DNA of 64,000 nt from Epiperipatus broadwayi (taxonomy: Eukaryota; Onychophora; Udeonychophora; Euonychophora; Peripatidae): contig JAQFVV010006714.1 of the NCBI GenBank assembly GCA_028023455.1, positions 62,001 through 126,000 of the forward strand, written 5' to 3'. The notes under the pieces were generated by a model. That model was not told the origin of the DNA. It saw only the letters and a program-made list of their open reading frames with translations, and searched no databases. Shown here piece by piece: positions 36,134 through 48,959 of the stretch (position 1 is the first letter of the stretch; each line of letters opens with the position of its first letter). Made by a program: the position numbers and the translations under genes.

Positions 36134-38229
36134 TAAATAAACTAATAATATAAAATAAAGTTTAGAAAAATAAATATATCTTGATGGCAATTTTGAACAT
36201 AAGTAATAATAAAATGAAGCATAATTAAAAAGCAGGGGTACAGTGAATTTTAATAATAACTAAATAGTTTATATTTATTAATTTTAATTGTAGATTTCAT
36301 GCTGAACAATTATTGTGGAACACAGAGAAGGTTTTAATGATTTTAGTATATATAAATTTAACAATAAAATAGAATAATGCAAAAGAAAAAAATATAAATA
36401 TGGTGGTGGCAATCGTTTGTGACAGAAATTCAAAACAACACAAATATTTAATTTTTAAATTTTTGCTAGTGATTAAATTATTAAATATGATTTAGAAAAT
36501 GAAACAAACATCATAAACTCTATAACTTACAGCAAGTTATTCAATTTATATCTGTTATAAACCTAAAATTATAAGTTATTTTTTAAATATAATGTAGAAA
36601 AGAAAAGGAACAAAAATGGCAAGTCATTGATTCTTAATGGCATAAATATACATGGAAATAAACAAAATGATCATAATAATTTGATAAAAAAATTCAATAA
36701 TATCAAATATCTATCATTTAAATATGATTTAGAAAATTAAGCAAAACAATAGTTTATAATAAACAGTTTATAACCAATGAAAAATTTTAATTTTAAAACT
36801 CATGATAACTAATTATTAAAACATAATGTAAAGTGCAAAATGGACGTAGAACAAGTAATACTCAATAAAACATGGGAATTAAATGACAATTTGTAAAACT
36901 AAGCAAGCAAAATGATTAATTTAAAAATAAATTTCAAAACAATATTTTTAGAAAATTATTATAGAAGATACAAAATAAGTAAAATTATGCTTACAGACTT
37001 AAATTTCTGAAACTTTCATTTTCTTTTTATGTCCCACACTTAGAGAAGTATATATCAGATAGTAGGGAAAATGGCAAGGTAGATACCTATTAAAGTTTTA
37101 TCTATTCTTTTATACATTTTTCAATACTAGCATTTTCTTACATGTACCTTTTACTTCATATATATACATATATATAATAGAATAATATAATTTAGTAATG
37201 ATAGTGTAATAGTGATGATCAATAATTGTGATAATTATATTAATACTCAATCATTGTCAATTTCTTATGATAACCAATTGTTATTTTAATGATGCAGAGA
37301 GGAAGAAAAGACACATGAAAAGATATAAGAGTAATATAGTGTGAGAAAATTCTCACACTAATTTTATGGGGAAAAAATATAGTAATAAAATACATAACAA
37401 TAATTTCAAAACATTTACAACAATTTCATTTCTGTTAATTTTCTATTTAAAAACATAGTTTTAAAAAGCTTTAATACAAAATTTTTGCTCCATTATTGCT
37501 TCACATTCACGTGTGTGTGTGTTTGCACGTTCATTTTAGTAAATATAATAAATAAAGATTAATATAATTATACAGTCATAATAAACATGGTGAGATTTGC
37601 CCTTATTATAATTTAGCTATTTAGCTTCATTTTAACTCTTTATTAAATTAAAATGCTAATAGAAAGTGTTTTCTTTTGTTCTATTAGGGATAAATCATGC
37701 CTTTTAATTTTTTTTTATCAATGTTCATTGGTGGAAATCATATAAAAGGCCTTTCTATATATTATAAAATTTTTAATGTATTATATGATAGAGTGGCTGC
37801 AGAAAGAAGTTTGCTATTAACTGAAAGGAGATCTTTTGATTTCTTTTGGAGCCCTTAAAGAAACCAAGCAGGTCAAATTTTTAAATGTCTACTCCATACC
37901 TTCTTGTTTCTGCAACTGTTATTACTATGTGAAAGTATTCAAACAAGGATGGGCTGCTCACCAACATGTATTAGCTAGTGTTGTAAGTTTAGTCATTTTT
38001 TTTTGTCTGAGTTTAAGATCAAGAAACACCATGGGCTTTTTTCTCAGTTGCTTGATAGATCTTAACTAAAAGAGTTTTCTTCAAGGAAGAATGAATGTGT
38101 ATGTGAATGGGAAAAAATGTTATAATAGATATTTACAATCATGACAGAAAAATAAATCATCGCTTTTATTCCCAGGAGTCTGTAAAGTCACAAGACAAGG
38201 CAGTGGTTGGTAGCTGAATGTGGAGGTGC
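36134..38229. other. AT-rich spacer, then likely LINE 5' region
   Basis: Nothing recognised up to about 37680. 37680-38229 precedes the RTE coding region and may be its 5' untranslated part. The 77-codon frame at 37836 has no known domain. Confidence 0.4.
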
Positions 38230-38257
38230 TAAGAATCCCCTGACTGTGGTCAAAGGC

Positions 38258-39546
38258 TGCCATTTGATGACCTTAGTACTTACAACTGTAGATCACTTTC
38301 AAGTAAATTAATATTGCAAGAAGAACTGTTTCATATTAAATGGGACATTATTGGACTTTGTGAAGGTAAAAGAAAAGGTGAAGAGACAATTGATTTAAAA
38401 AGTAGATATGTAAGTTGAGTAGGATTCATTATAAGACAGAATGGAAAGATTAATTATTCAACCTAATACCAGATACCACATGCAGATAATTCAGGTTTCT
38501 GCCTCAACGAGTTCTCATAGTGATGAAATAGTAGAGGATTTTTATATGAATGTACAAAAGACTTTTGATCAGACCACACAACATTTTTAAATTGTTATGG
38601 GAAATTTTAATGCCAGAATTGGTAAAAAATTGAATAATGAAAGTGCTGTAGATAAATTTGGTTATGATAATAGAAATGCGAGAAGATATAGACTTGTGGA
38701 GTTTGCAGACAAAAACGCTTTATATTATGAATTTTTATTTTGAGAAAAATGCATTAAATGGAAATAGAATATGAAAGCATCCAAATGAAGATACAGTAGA
38801 ATTGGATTATATTTTGACTAACAGAAAATATATATTTCAATATTGTAATGTCTTTAATAAATTCAACACAAGAAGTGATCATTGATATTAAGAAAAAACA
38901 ATATTGACAGTTGATATTTCTAATCTTTGACACATAACGAATTTAAATTAGAACTTGCAAATTGTTTTTAAATATTAACAGATTTTGAGTGCGATTTAGA
39001 TTTGAATGAAATCAATAGGAAAATAACTGATACACTTTTAAAAACTGCTTATGAAGATGGCTGGTAGAAAACAAAAACAGCAAATGATAAGTAAAATTTC
39101 TACAGAGACTACAGAGTTTATGAAAAAAAAGAAGAAATATAAAAATGAATAGGTTTGAATATCTTGAATTTTGTAAAATGTATGAAAAAGAGTTGATAAT
39201 GATATAAGAAAGTATGAGCTAGAAGAAAAGCTATAGAAGAAAATAAAAGTTTCAAAAGTATAAAACAATATTTTGATATTGGTAGAAAACTTATTTCTGC
39301 AATAAGAGAAAAAGATGAAATTATTTTTAAAAAGAGAGATGAAATCAAGAAATGTGCAGAAGAGTTCTATAAAGAATTATATAGTAAAAAAGAACAAGTA
39401 TCTCCTATATCTATTATATCATCCAAATTGCCCAGAATTTTAAATGAAGAAATGAGACATGCAATCAAATTTATGAAGAAAGGAAAAGCTCCAGGTAATG
39501 ATGGAATTATAATTGATATATTAAAAGAAGCAGGTGAAGAAATATA
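38258..39546 (+). pseudogene. RTE LINE endonuclease and start of RT
   Basis: Reads LSTYNCRS, then WDIIGLCEG (the catalytic-glutamate block of AP-type endonucleases), QVSASTSSHSDE, then GNFNARIG, where active relatives have GDFN (the catalytic Asp is Asn here), ELDYILTNRKY and TRSDH followed by a stop. From 39390 comes the RT entry block with KKGKAPGNDGIIIDI. The antisense frames at 39038-39603 are shadows. Confidence 0.85.
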
Positions 39547-39550
39547 TATA

Positions 39551-41927
39551 TTGTAACCAGTTGGGTTACATGGTACCCCCATAATAATATAGTGTGTGTG
39601 CATATATATATAAAGTAAAAGGAAAAGTAGAAATAAACACAGACAAAAATTATAGTAGATATTTTCTACATTTACTGAAATAGAAATAAATAAATAATAA
39701 CTCTGATTTAAAATATTGTTTTATAAATTAAACTTTTAAAAGGTCTGAATAAATATAAATATTGTATTATTATTATTCTGATTTTGAAATGTAAAAACAC
39801 CATACTTATTTTTGGAATTTTTTAATTAATTAAACAAATTTTTTATCTATTAAAAATCCCCTAAGTAAAAACATGTATATAGATTCCAAGGGATTAGAGA
39901 GATAAAAATAAAATTCTGTTTTTAATCAAGGTGTTGTTATAACACCTCAGATGATTTTATAAAAAGAGCTGATAAAAAATATCAGCCAGTCTGGATAGTG
40001 ATTTTTGAAGAGAACAGGTCAGCTGCAGAGTTGGTTATAATACTTTGTTGCAGCTTGTTGAAGTTTGCAGCAGTTGGTTTTAGCTGACTGTAGAGTTGAA
40101 AGAATAGCTACTATGAACTAATATGGCTGAAGGCAGAACATTAGATTCAGGAGCTGCCAATATTTCCTTCGCAGGAGTTTGAATTCACATGGAGAAAATG
40201 ACCCACTTCTTTGTGCTGAAATTCATAGCTTTAAATGTGCAGAGGATGGTTTATTGCCTGAAATCTATCAAACCAAGAGAGCTGCTTGTCTGGAACAATC
40301 CTAGACTGAAAGGAAGACCAACATTTTACATGGATTACATTTTTCCTGATTATGACAGTCACTAAAAACCAAACTCACCAAGAAAAATCTTCTAGCTTGC
40401 TGAAGAATTAATTACACATATGCTGCTGTGTCTATATGCAGAGGGGCACAGATAAACTTGCATACAAAAGTGAGTTGTTTTTCAATAATTCATTTAATAG
40501 ACACTTTAAATCTATATTTTTGAATTTAAAGACATTTATAATTAGTTAAGAGGTAACCTAATAAAAAGCTTTCTAACCTCTCGAAAATTGACTATATTTT
40601 TTTTAAAGAATTAAAGAAAGCTATAATAGAATTTGATAAACGGAATTTTAAAAATATGTAAATTTTATGTATATTCAAAATGGAATTATTAATTATAAAA
40701 GTATTGTTATTTATTGTTTGACAAAATTAAATTTATAAATAATCTGCATGCACATATATGTCAATGCTTGTCAAATTGGACATACATGCGAATTTTAATC
40801 ATTTTGTTATTCAGTATTAATTGTATATTATAAAACGCACGTCTGTGTACGGATATATATATATGCGTTTATAGAAACTAATTAAGAAATAATGTAAATT
40901 AATGTAATAACATGAATTTTGACTAGTAATTATGTAAATTACAAATGTAATAATTATTTTATGTTTAATTGAAATGTATTCCTTGTATATTGTAAAACAA
41001 ATGTCTGTGTACAGATATATAAATGTGTTTATTGAAACTAATTAAGAAATAATGCAATTGATGTAATAACTTTAGTTGTGTATGTAATTTTGTATACTTT
41101 TCAAAATCAGAGCCTTATCCTGTAAGACCTTAAATATCATATTAATTTTATTTTTTTTATTGTTATTAATAAACTGTATTTAATTGTTAAAATTTGTTTT
41201 CATCATCTCTTGGTCACATACAGTAATAGAGCTTGTGTTCTCTGGGCTAGATTCGAGCAGGATGTATAAATGGGGATGTGTATTTAGTGCTTTGGGGCAT
41301 CCAGAGATGATCAATCATCATCCTGGTTGGTGCAAAAGAGGATACTCTTTAAAGCCCATGCACTATATTTTTATTTTAGTTTTAAGTCTAAAAAATAGTT
41401 GGCCAGTACAAGTGGCCTGAACATTGATTATGATCAGCATGTTTTAAATATCCCAGCATTATTGTTTGATTTCTGATTATGTATTTTATGGATGGGCACT
41501 AAGCTGGTGCATCCAAGTTATGTTTATATAATTTCCCAAGCTGGCAAAGGCTCAATTGTTAGCCTGGTCTTAAGAAGACCCATTTTCAATCCAGTCACAA
41601 GATTGACTATTGATTTATTGTACTGATTTGTTTGTTCCCATCAATGATGATGATGGATGGTTATTTCTTTTTAGTATTACTTACTTTATAATGCTGGTTG
41701 ATATATGATGATTGATGTATATTTTAGTTGCTCTTATGAGTTAGCTGGCTGATCTCTCAATGATCTCTTGAAGATCTTTTGATCTCATATTCCCTTAAAT
41801 ATTTATACTTATATATACTTCTGTAAACTATTGTAAATATTTCATTTTAAATGGACTGTGAATGATGATGTTTTTCCATCACCCCAGGTTCACTTTCTTT
41901 CCACATCGATACTCCATCCCATTACAA
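39551..41927. mobile_element. 2.4 kb insertion of uncertain class in the RTE LINE
   Basis: Outer ends are TTGTAA and TTACAA, lying between TA-rich flanks. TG...CA ends one base in would fit a solo LTR. The left end starts with a perfect small hairpin (TGTAACC-AGTTG-GGTTACA). Inside, a block near 40823-40912 is repeated at about 40986-41070. No transposase, RT or integrase was recognised; the 78-codon frame at 41184 has no known domain. It may be a very long solo LTR or a non-autonomous DNA transposon. Some 26 bp of LINE sequence present in the 63.2 kb copy is missing at the junction. Confidence 0.6.
40823..41070. repeat. Direct repeat, about 160 bp period
   Basis: Two copies of a block of about 88 bp beginning TTGTATATTRTAAAACR, starting near 40823 and 40986, inside the 2.4 kb insertion. 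Confidence 0.7.
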
Positions 41928-41940
41928 TATATATATATAT

Positions 41941-42960
41941 CAAATGTCTAAATTATGAAGATGTACCAGATGATTGAAAAAATGCAGTATTAATATTAAT
42001 ATTTAGAAAAGGTGACAAACAAGATATTAGAAATTACAGACCTATCAGTCTTTTATCAGTTTTATACAAAATTCTTATCAAGATAATTACAACTCTTCTA
42101 CAGAGAACATTGGATTTCCACCAACCGAGAGAACAAACTGGATTTAAAAGTGGTTTTAGTACAGTAGATCATATTCAGGTATTGAGAGAAGTTATAGATA
42201 GAACAAATGAATATGAGTTGCCATTATGCTTTGGATTTGTAGATTAGGAAAAGGCATTTGATTCTATAGACATTTCTTCAGTGATTAGAGCTTTGGATCA
42301 AAGGTATAGACCCAAGATATTGTCATATTTTGAAGAATATTTATAAAATGCAACAGCAACAATTAGATTACATAATATAATAGAAGAATTAACATTGAGA
42401 AGGGTATATGACAGGATGACTCCATACCTCCAAAATGTTTTACGACAGTGCTGCAAGAAGTATTTTGTGGATTAAAATGGGAAGCTAAGGGAATAAAAGT
42501 AAATGGAGATTATTTAAATTACCTATATTTTGCAGATATAATGTAGTTGTTTTTGGAAATAATGCTCTAGAGCTTCAGGAAATATTGTAAGAGTTATCAG
42601 ATGAAATTAAGAAAGTAGGACTAAAGGTAAACATTTAAAAGACTAAAGTAATTTTCAATGGATTTTCTCAAATGTTGAAAATAAAGATTGATAATGATGA
42701 GTTAAATGAGAACATGATGAATGAAATTAATCATAGAATTAAACTTGGTTGAAGTGCTTTTGGTAGAAATAACTTAATTAAAAGGAAATATGCCTATGTG
42801 CTTGAAAAGAAAGGTTTTTAATAAATGTGTTTTACCAGTTCTTACTTATGGATCTGAGATTTGTACACTTAGCAGAAGAGCAATATAGAGACTTCAGACT
42901 GCTGAAAAAATATGGAGAGATGCATATTAGGAGTAACAGAAGAGATTGAAAATAAAATAT
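41941..42960 (+). pseudogene. RTE LINE reverse transcriptase
   Basis: Block order: NYRPISLLSVLYKI, REQTGFKSGFSTVDHIQVL, FGFVD then a stop in place of Y, then EKAFDSIDISS, a degraded RQGD region, YLYFAD with the second catalytic Asp lost to a frameshift, VLPVLTYGSEICTL and the QTAEKIWRD region. It aligns throughout with the intact stretch at 63.4 kb. Confidence 0.85.
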
Positions 42961-42983
42961 ATAGGTAATAGTACAAACAGATC

Positions 42984-43580
42984 TGTTATAGTTCTCCTTT
43001 CCTTCAGAAGTGAACTATTCTAGATTCCTTCTTTATCTGATTGGATTAAGAATTGTTTGCTGATGTGCAGCTAATAACATAGTCAATGATTAGTTCAGGC
43101 CAATAATCAATGATAATCACTGAATCTGAATGCTTCAGTGAGGTCAGAGATCTGGCTATAAATGATCAGCCTGTTTGGAGGAAAGGCTAGAGAACGTCTG
43201 TCTAACTTACAGAGATGGTATGTGTTCTCCAGAAGACTGCTAACTTAAACAGTAGTAAGAATTCTTACAAAAGCAATACACTATTTGTCCACACAGCTAG
43301 GTAAGTCCACATAAGGACTGAATGCTGCTAAAATTATTGCTGACTTGAGGCAAGCTGTCTGATACAACTGGAAAAGTCATTCCCCCTACCTGTGAGGCAA
43401 GCTATCAAGTATAGCTGGAAGCGGTAGATTGTTTCAGATCCAGGAGTTTACAGTAGAACTATATTATTCTGTATTAGATATATATATATAAGTAAATATA
43501 ATAAATATTATATTAATTATAATACTTGTGTTAGTATTGTTTTCTGTAGATTGGGTCTGTAATCCACACCAAACACAACA
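42984..43580 (+). mobile_element. Solo-LTR-like insertion (597 bp)
   Basis: It begins TGTTATAG and ends ACAACA (TG...CA). Inside are TATAAAT near 43156 and AATAAAT near 43501 in promoter-to-polyA order. The flanking pentamers AGATC and AGGTG share three of five bases, which could be a decayed duplication; other RTE copies lack this block. No internal coding region, so probably a solo LTR left by recombination. Confidence 0.6.
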
Positions 43581-43865
43581 AGGTGTTACTGACATTGTTG
43601 AAAAAATTAAGAGATTGAAGTGGATTTGAACTGTACACATTTTTTAGAGGAGATGATAATAGATGGACAGTTGAAATCTTAAACTGGATTCCAAGAGTTT
43701 ATAAAAGATATAGAAAAAGACTACATGTGAAATGGATGAATGAAATGGAGTGTATGGGAAAGATGTGGAGAAGAAAGGCTACAGATTGGAGAAGATGGAT
43801 TCAAATTGGAGAGACCTTCATCCCATAGTAGAATAATAATGTTTGAAAATCATGATGATGATGAG
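43581..43865 (+). pseudogene. RTE LINE C-terminal region
   Basis: Resumes with VTDIVEKIKRLKW, then DDNRWTVEILNWIPRVYKR and ends near RWIQIGETFIP. It is homologous to 23780-24000. Confidence 0.8.
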
Positions 43866-44577
43866 AGAGTATGTGACTTCTATAGTTTGATATGATGTTT
43901 GCAGCCCAGTGTAAATATTAGTAATGAGGTATTTTTTAAAAACAAATATAAAAGAGTAGGTAAAATGGAAAAAAGTCAGTAAATATATATAAAAAAAACT
44001 ATAATAAATTTATTAAGAGAAGAACAATTAAAATTAGTGAGAATAAAAAAAAAAATTAACACTGTAATCTTAAAAAAAATAACTAAAATAATTTATGTTC
44101 AAAATAAAATAACTGATTGATATTCTGGCAATGAAATTTATAGTGACTATAAATGCAAATTAAGTGAAAGTAAACTATCCTTTTGTGAGCCTACATTAAT
44201 AAATGTTAATAAAGAATAGGCAGCTATCCATTCCTTAAGATTTGATGGTATTTAAGTGAATATTCATTGATGTTGCCTAGAAACAGAGTGTGTTATTTAT
44301 ATATAGATAGCTTTTAAATATTACACTATTTCCAGAAACATTGATGAATGTTCGTCTAAATACCACCGAAGCTAAACAAATGTGTGACTGCCTTTTGACT
44401 ATAAATTATTTATTAATATTTATTGATGTAGGAGTGCTGATTATTTAAGATTCATGGAAGAGTAATTTACTTCCATTTAATTTGTACATATACATATTGA
44501 GCTATGTGCATTTATTATGAAATGTGTACAAATATAAACAAACTTATGATTATCTTATCAAACTTATTCTTACTATC
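43866..44577. other. AT-rich spacer
   Basis: No recognised feature. Confidence 0.4.
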
Positions 44578-44587
44578 ATGACAAATT

Positions 44588-44911
44588 GTTATTAAAACAG
44601 GCAAACTCTCTATACATATTGCCACTCAATGCAAATCAGAGTAATCAATGGATGCCAGAAGGCTTGTGCATAAAATCCCCATTGCTCTCAGATCCAAGTC
44701 TCCTCACTGACGAAGGCCACATACCAGAAACTAGTCTGGGGATATTAGATGACTATGCACTAGATGGGGATTTTATGCACAAGCCTTCGGGTGTCCATTT
44801 ATTACTCTGGCTTGCACTGAGTGGCAATATGTATAGAGAGTTTTGCCTGTTTTAATAATAGTTACAAGCAAGTATAGAAAATGGTGATCATGTGATGTTT
44901 ATTGGCTTAAA
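44588..44911. mobile_element. Family B hammerhead-bearing repeat, locus 4 (short)
   Basis: A minus arm of about 97 bp joined to a plus arm of about 225 bp, flanked by the 10 bp repeat ATGACAAATT at 44578-44587 and 44912-44921. It contains one hammerhead-like core. The 89-codon frame at 44586-44855 lies within this repeat and matches frames in the other family B loci, so it is not a gene. Confidence 0.8.
44701..44742 (+). ncRNA. Hammerhead ribozyme-like motif (family B)
   Basis: Helix I TCCTCA/TGGGGA, core CTGACGA and GAAA, and GTC cleavage triplet are intact. Helix II is weakened (GG/CC only). Confidence 0.6.
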
Positions 44912-44921
44912 ATGACAAATT

Positions 44922-45360
44922 ATTGACCAATGTTTTTTGATTAAACTTATTGTATGCAAACATTTGAATTAAATCGGTTTCATTTTTGAAAGATTCAAAC
45001 TATAAATAAATCTATCTACTCTAATAAGCAGGAATTAATAATTTTTAATAATGTTAATAAACAAAAATATATTTCAAGTCCAGAATTTTTTCTATATCTA
45101 CTATATATGTATAAATAAAAACATACATCTTTTGATCATTTTTAAAATGTACATATCAAAATATTAACAAAAATAATCACAAAAAAGATAATATTATAAT
45201 AAAGATGGTATATAAAAAATCAATAACTAGAGAGAGCAATCACATAAATAACTAATGAGATAAAGGAATAGTTCACCTTGCATTAAATGCACTATGGGAA
45301 TAACTTAAAATTTATTACCAAAATCACACTTTTCTTTATGTTTGACGTAATATTCTATAA
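44922..45360. other. AT-rich spacer
   Basis: No recognised feature. Confidence 0.4.
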
Positions 45361-45601
45361 ATACAATTTATCCAAACTTCAAACACTTTTTAGCAAAACT
45401 CTTTATTTGTACATATACATACACCTGTATTTCGACTGCCCAGCAGTCTTCTTCAGACCAGGTTTATTTTGATCTTTTTATTTAGAAGATCAAAATAAAC
45501 TTGCTCTGAAGAAAACTGCAGGTCAGTCAAAATGTAGATGTATGTATATGAACAAATAAAGAGTTTTGCTAAAAAGTGTTTGAAGTTTGGATAAATTGTA
45601 T
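45361..45601. repeat. Palindromic repeat with CTGAAGAAG...GAAA motif
   Basis: Arms of about 115 bp are inverted around a loop near 45480. Each arm holds CTGAAGAAGACTGC then GCAGTCGAAAT, intact only in the left arm (read on the minus strand); the right arm has substitutions. This motif layout recalls the terminal repeats of Penelope-like elements. The 61-codon frame at 45287 crosses the left arm and is not a gene. Confidence 0.8.
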
Positions 45602-46939
45602 TTACTAAAATTTATTAGTTCTAATTTATGAATTTCTATTTTTTTAAATTTAATACTATTTCAAACCATTGATGGTACATGTTTAAATATGATGGAATTA
45701 TATTTTACATCCATTAAGTCATAAAAAAAACCACAAAACTTTAAAATGATTTTTTTTTTCAAACTGTAAAACAGAATAATTATTATCAGTCTATATCATT
45801 TGGAGAATTTACTTAGCTTGATATCAAGATTATAGAGTGTTTGAATTCTTCAAATCATTGCTTGAATAGAGGTCAAATTTATACCTGAATGAGTATTTGC
45901 AATTTAGTGTTCCCCAATGAATAAATCAAAAACTAATTAGAGATGATCAGTACTTATTATCCACTGATTATTCATGCTTATTTAGATGATTTTACGGAGT
46001 GGTGTAAAGTAAATGGTTGTCATGGATACTAAATATTAATGCTCTGTAGCAAAAATTTGTAATGGAAAAAACTGGAACTTTTTTCAATGGAATTATAAAT
46101 TGGCTCAAACAACATGTAGTTAATTGTAAAGCAAAAATCAACTTGTTGGTAGAGGACTGAAAAGTTGAATCTTTTCAAATGTATATCAATACTAGAAACA
46201 AATAAAAAATACACTTGAAATTAAAATTTAGAGAGTGTACTAATTGTTTATTTTTGCTTTTAAAAAGTGACATCTTCAGTTGGTTTATTTATTTCACCTC
46301 TCTTTCATAAGATGAATATACAAAATTATTTGAATTTGCTGTGACTTCATTAAAACCCAAATGTATAGTTGTTGGAATTCCAAACATCAAAATATGCCAT
46401 TTCATTATTGTGTTTTGCTTGTTAAAATAAAAATTCCATTGTTCTTTCAACAACATGATATTGTATTTGTTATATTATAGTACACTTATAATTATTTTTC
46501 TTGTATACAAATTCTGCATATTGTCTTTATAGCTGGTAAAATTTAATATAACTTATATTTGACTAGTTCATTACAACAAAAAATAAGTGGAAAACCTTGT
46601 CTACTATTTGAAAAGTTGTTCTCCTACTAGCATAGTACATAGTTATCTACCACTCATGCGAGTAAAAAAAAACCACATGATATCAGCACATCTGGAGGTT
46701 AGCAATGCAAGAACAACTGCAAAGAAGTTCTCAATCAGACATATCTCACTCCTACCAATAACATAAAATTACAAGCTGGATACTTGCATCCTAACTCCTC
46801 TTTCCTTAATTGATTAGTTTGGTAAAATATAATGATGATAATTCAGCAGGCATTCATTCAACTACATATTCCTTATAAATTAAAAAATAACAAACAAACA
46901 CTTTCTTCTGTTTTAAAAATAACCCATTAACTTCAATAT
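45602..46939. other. AT-rich spacer
   Basis: No recognised domain; the minus frame at 46029-46214 is low-complexity. 46640-46820 is slightly less AT-rich, unassigned. Confidence 0.4.
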
Positions 46940-47152
46940 ATATAAATACAACAAATCACACCCAAACTTCTTTATAAATCTTTATTTATTCATGGACTAT
47001 TATAATGTATAAAATATACTCCAACATTTCGACTACATATCAAGACTATAAATAATATAATCGAAACGTTGGAGTATATTTTATATGTTATAATAGTTCA
47101 TGAATAAATCAAGAGTTATAAAGAAGTTTGTGTGTGGTATATATACATATAT
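46940..47152. repeat. Palindromic repeat with TCGAAAC motif
   Basis: Arms about 46940-47025 and 47060-47152 are inverted around about 35 nt. The centre retains TCGAAACGTTGGAG, again reminiscent of Penelope-like terminal repeats. Confidence 0.75.
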
Positions 47153-48042
47153 CTTCTGAAATGTCTTCTTGCTCTGTTATCCTGTTGATTTCTATTGGCT
47201 TGGTTTTTAAGAGTTCTACTGATCTGATCTTCAGTTTTCTATTGATAAGCTCTGGCGGTTCTTTGTTGGCATACTCAATTTTGATCAGCTATCTAAGTTA
47301 TCTATTAATAGTGTCAGCCAATTCTCTGATAATAGCTCTATAGATTATCTGTTGTCATTTGTTTTGTCGCAGCGCCCCTCTGGTATTTTACAGTAAGTAT
47401 TTTTCTGTGATACATTTTATACTAGATCCTCCTATCTCTTAGTTCTATTTAATTGGCCAATTAATCTCTTCACTTCCTTTTCTCTTAAAAAGGAGAAAAG
47501 AGCTTACCTAATATTTATTACTAATTAGTTTATTTATTTTGGTTATTTTCGCATTATTATATGACCAACCTACACTTTTTTTTTAATATGTTCAAAAACA
47601 TTTTGACTAATTAGTAATAATAATAAAAACAGTTTAGCTGGTAATATAATAGTTATTAATCGATTTTTTTTAATTTTAGACTTTGGTATTACTGAAATTT
47701 CATAAAAGTTGTTTGTTCTTGTATTTTTAATTAGCACATTTTCTTAATTAATATTTCCAAAAAAAAAAAAAACATCATATAAATTCATTTGTTTTTACTC
47801 TTAAAAATAAGCAAGTAATTTAATTTTCAAAAAATCAAAAGCTATTTCAGAGAACTCACTAAGGGTTTGCGATCACGTGATGCATTTCGTCTTTATTTTC
47901 CTATTGCAACTTTACTTAGAAAGTGAATAGCTTTGCTCGGCTAATAAATAGACTCCACAGTATGTCACAGTCATTAATTTGACTTTGCTTTGCTTAAATA
48001 AAGTAAAAATAAACATGTATGAATAAAAATGTATGTATTTAA
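47153..48042. other. Spacer with weak coding-like remnant
   Basis: On the minus strand 47170-47350 gives a K/E/I-rich peptide with stops (LINRKLKIRSVELLKTKPIE), possibly a retroelement scrap. No family assigned; the plus frame at 47128-47343 is its shadow. Confidence 0.3.
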
Positions 48043-48140
48043 TCTATAAATAAAGGAGAGTGGAAAAATTAATTACCGGCAAACGTCAAAACAATTGAAG
48101 TTATCTTATAATGGACAAACGGATTTTTAAAAATCTTGCG
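48043..48140 (+). promoter_or_regulatory. Candidate promoter and short first exon
   Basis: TATAAATA at about 48045 is followed about 66 nt later by ATG (48111) opening MDKRIFKNLA, then GCG|GTAAGTAA, a strong splice-donor match at 48140/48141. The layout is what a short first coding exon would look like. No downstream exon was recognised, and chance or a mobile-element promoter cannot be excluded. Confidence 0.25.
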
Positions 48141-48955
48141 GTAAGTAATTTTTTAAAAACATTTAAATTATATTCGATTACGTAATGTAAATATTTAAAA
48201 TGTCTTTTTATTATGACTAAAGAAATTAATTTATTTTTTTATTTAGTAATATAATCAAAGCATATCGGACAGTTTCTAAAATATGAATTTTTTACCTGTT
48301 TCGGGAATATTTTCTGTTTACCGTTAAGGTTATTTTATTTAATTAACAAATGGATAAATTCACGCTGTCTGACACTATAAAAATTCTATATAATATTTCC
48401 AATTGCATGCGCGCATTACAAAACGATATTTCAATCCACATTTCTAATCATCGACGGTAATATAAGGTGATCGTTTTTCTTTTGAACTTAATGCGAAAAT
48501 CATTCATTAGCTTTGACCAAAGTCAAAAAAAAAGAAGAAGAAGAAATACACATTAAAAAAAAAAAATTAAATAAAAAACAAAACTTTTACTATGCATTTA
48601 AAATGCAACAGATATGACTTATGCTTCCTTAATTTAGGATGATCTTTAAAAATAAAAAAAGGTATTTGCTAATAATAATGATTATATTTTTAAAAAAAGG
48701 CATCCCTCCACCAAGTAGTATATTTAGCTTGTAAATACTAATTTATCTTTGTAATTAGATGGGATTTGAACACAGACTTTCAATCTCTCTTTAGTCATCC
48801 ATTCCATTTTATATAACCGACGTACATGACCATATATATATACAAGTGAAAAATAAATAAACGTATTTCGCAATTTGGTAATTTATTTTGTCAGATATAT
48901 TTAATTACATAATTGTATGTAAGTTAATTATATTTAGTATTTGAATTTTTTGCGA
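48141..48955. other. AT-rich spacer
   Basis: No recognised feature. If the preceding exon is real, this would be intron. Confidence 0.35.
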
Positions 48956-48959
48956 TAGT

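Larger units (their letters stand above)
38230..43865 (+). mobile_element. RTE-type LINE, most complete copy, with two nested insertions
   Basis: Coding remnants occur in the order endonuclease (about 38258-39000), linker, reverse transcriptase (39390-39546 continuing at 41941-42960) and C-terminal region (43581-43865). The insertions at 39551-41927 and 42984-43580 fall inside reading frames that resume afterwards, as comparison with the copies at 63.1 kb and 23.8 kb shows. Numerous stops and frameshifts make it inactive. Confidence 0.85.

Noticed and set aside
44586-44855. 89-codon frame resembling the frame at 23528-23734
   Set aside because: The shared peptide comes from the family B repeat, which is non-coding and read in opposite orientations in the two frames.
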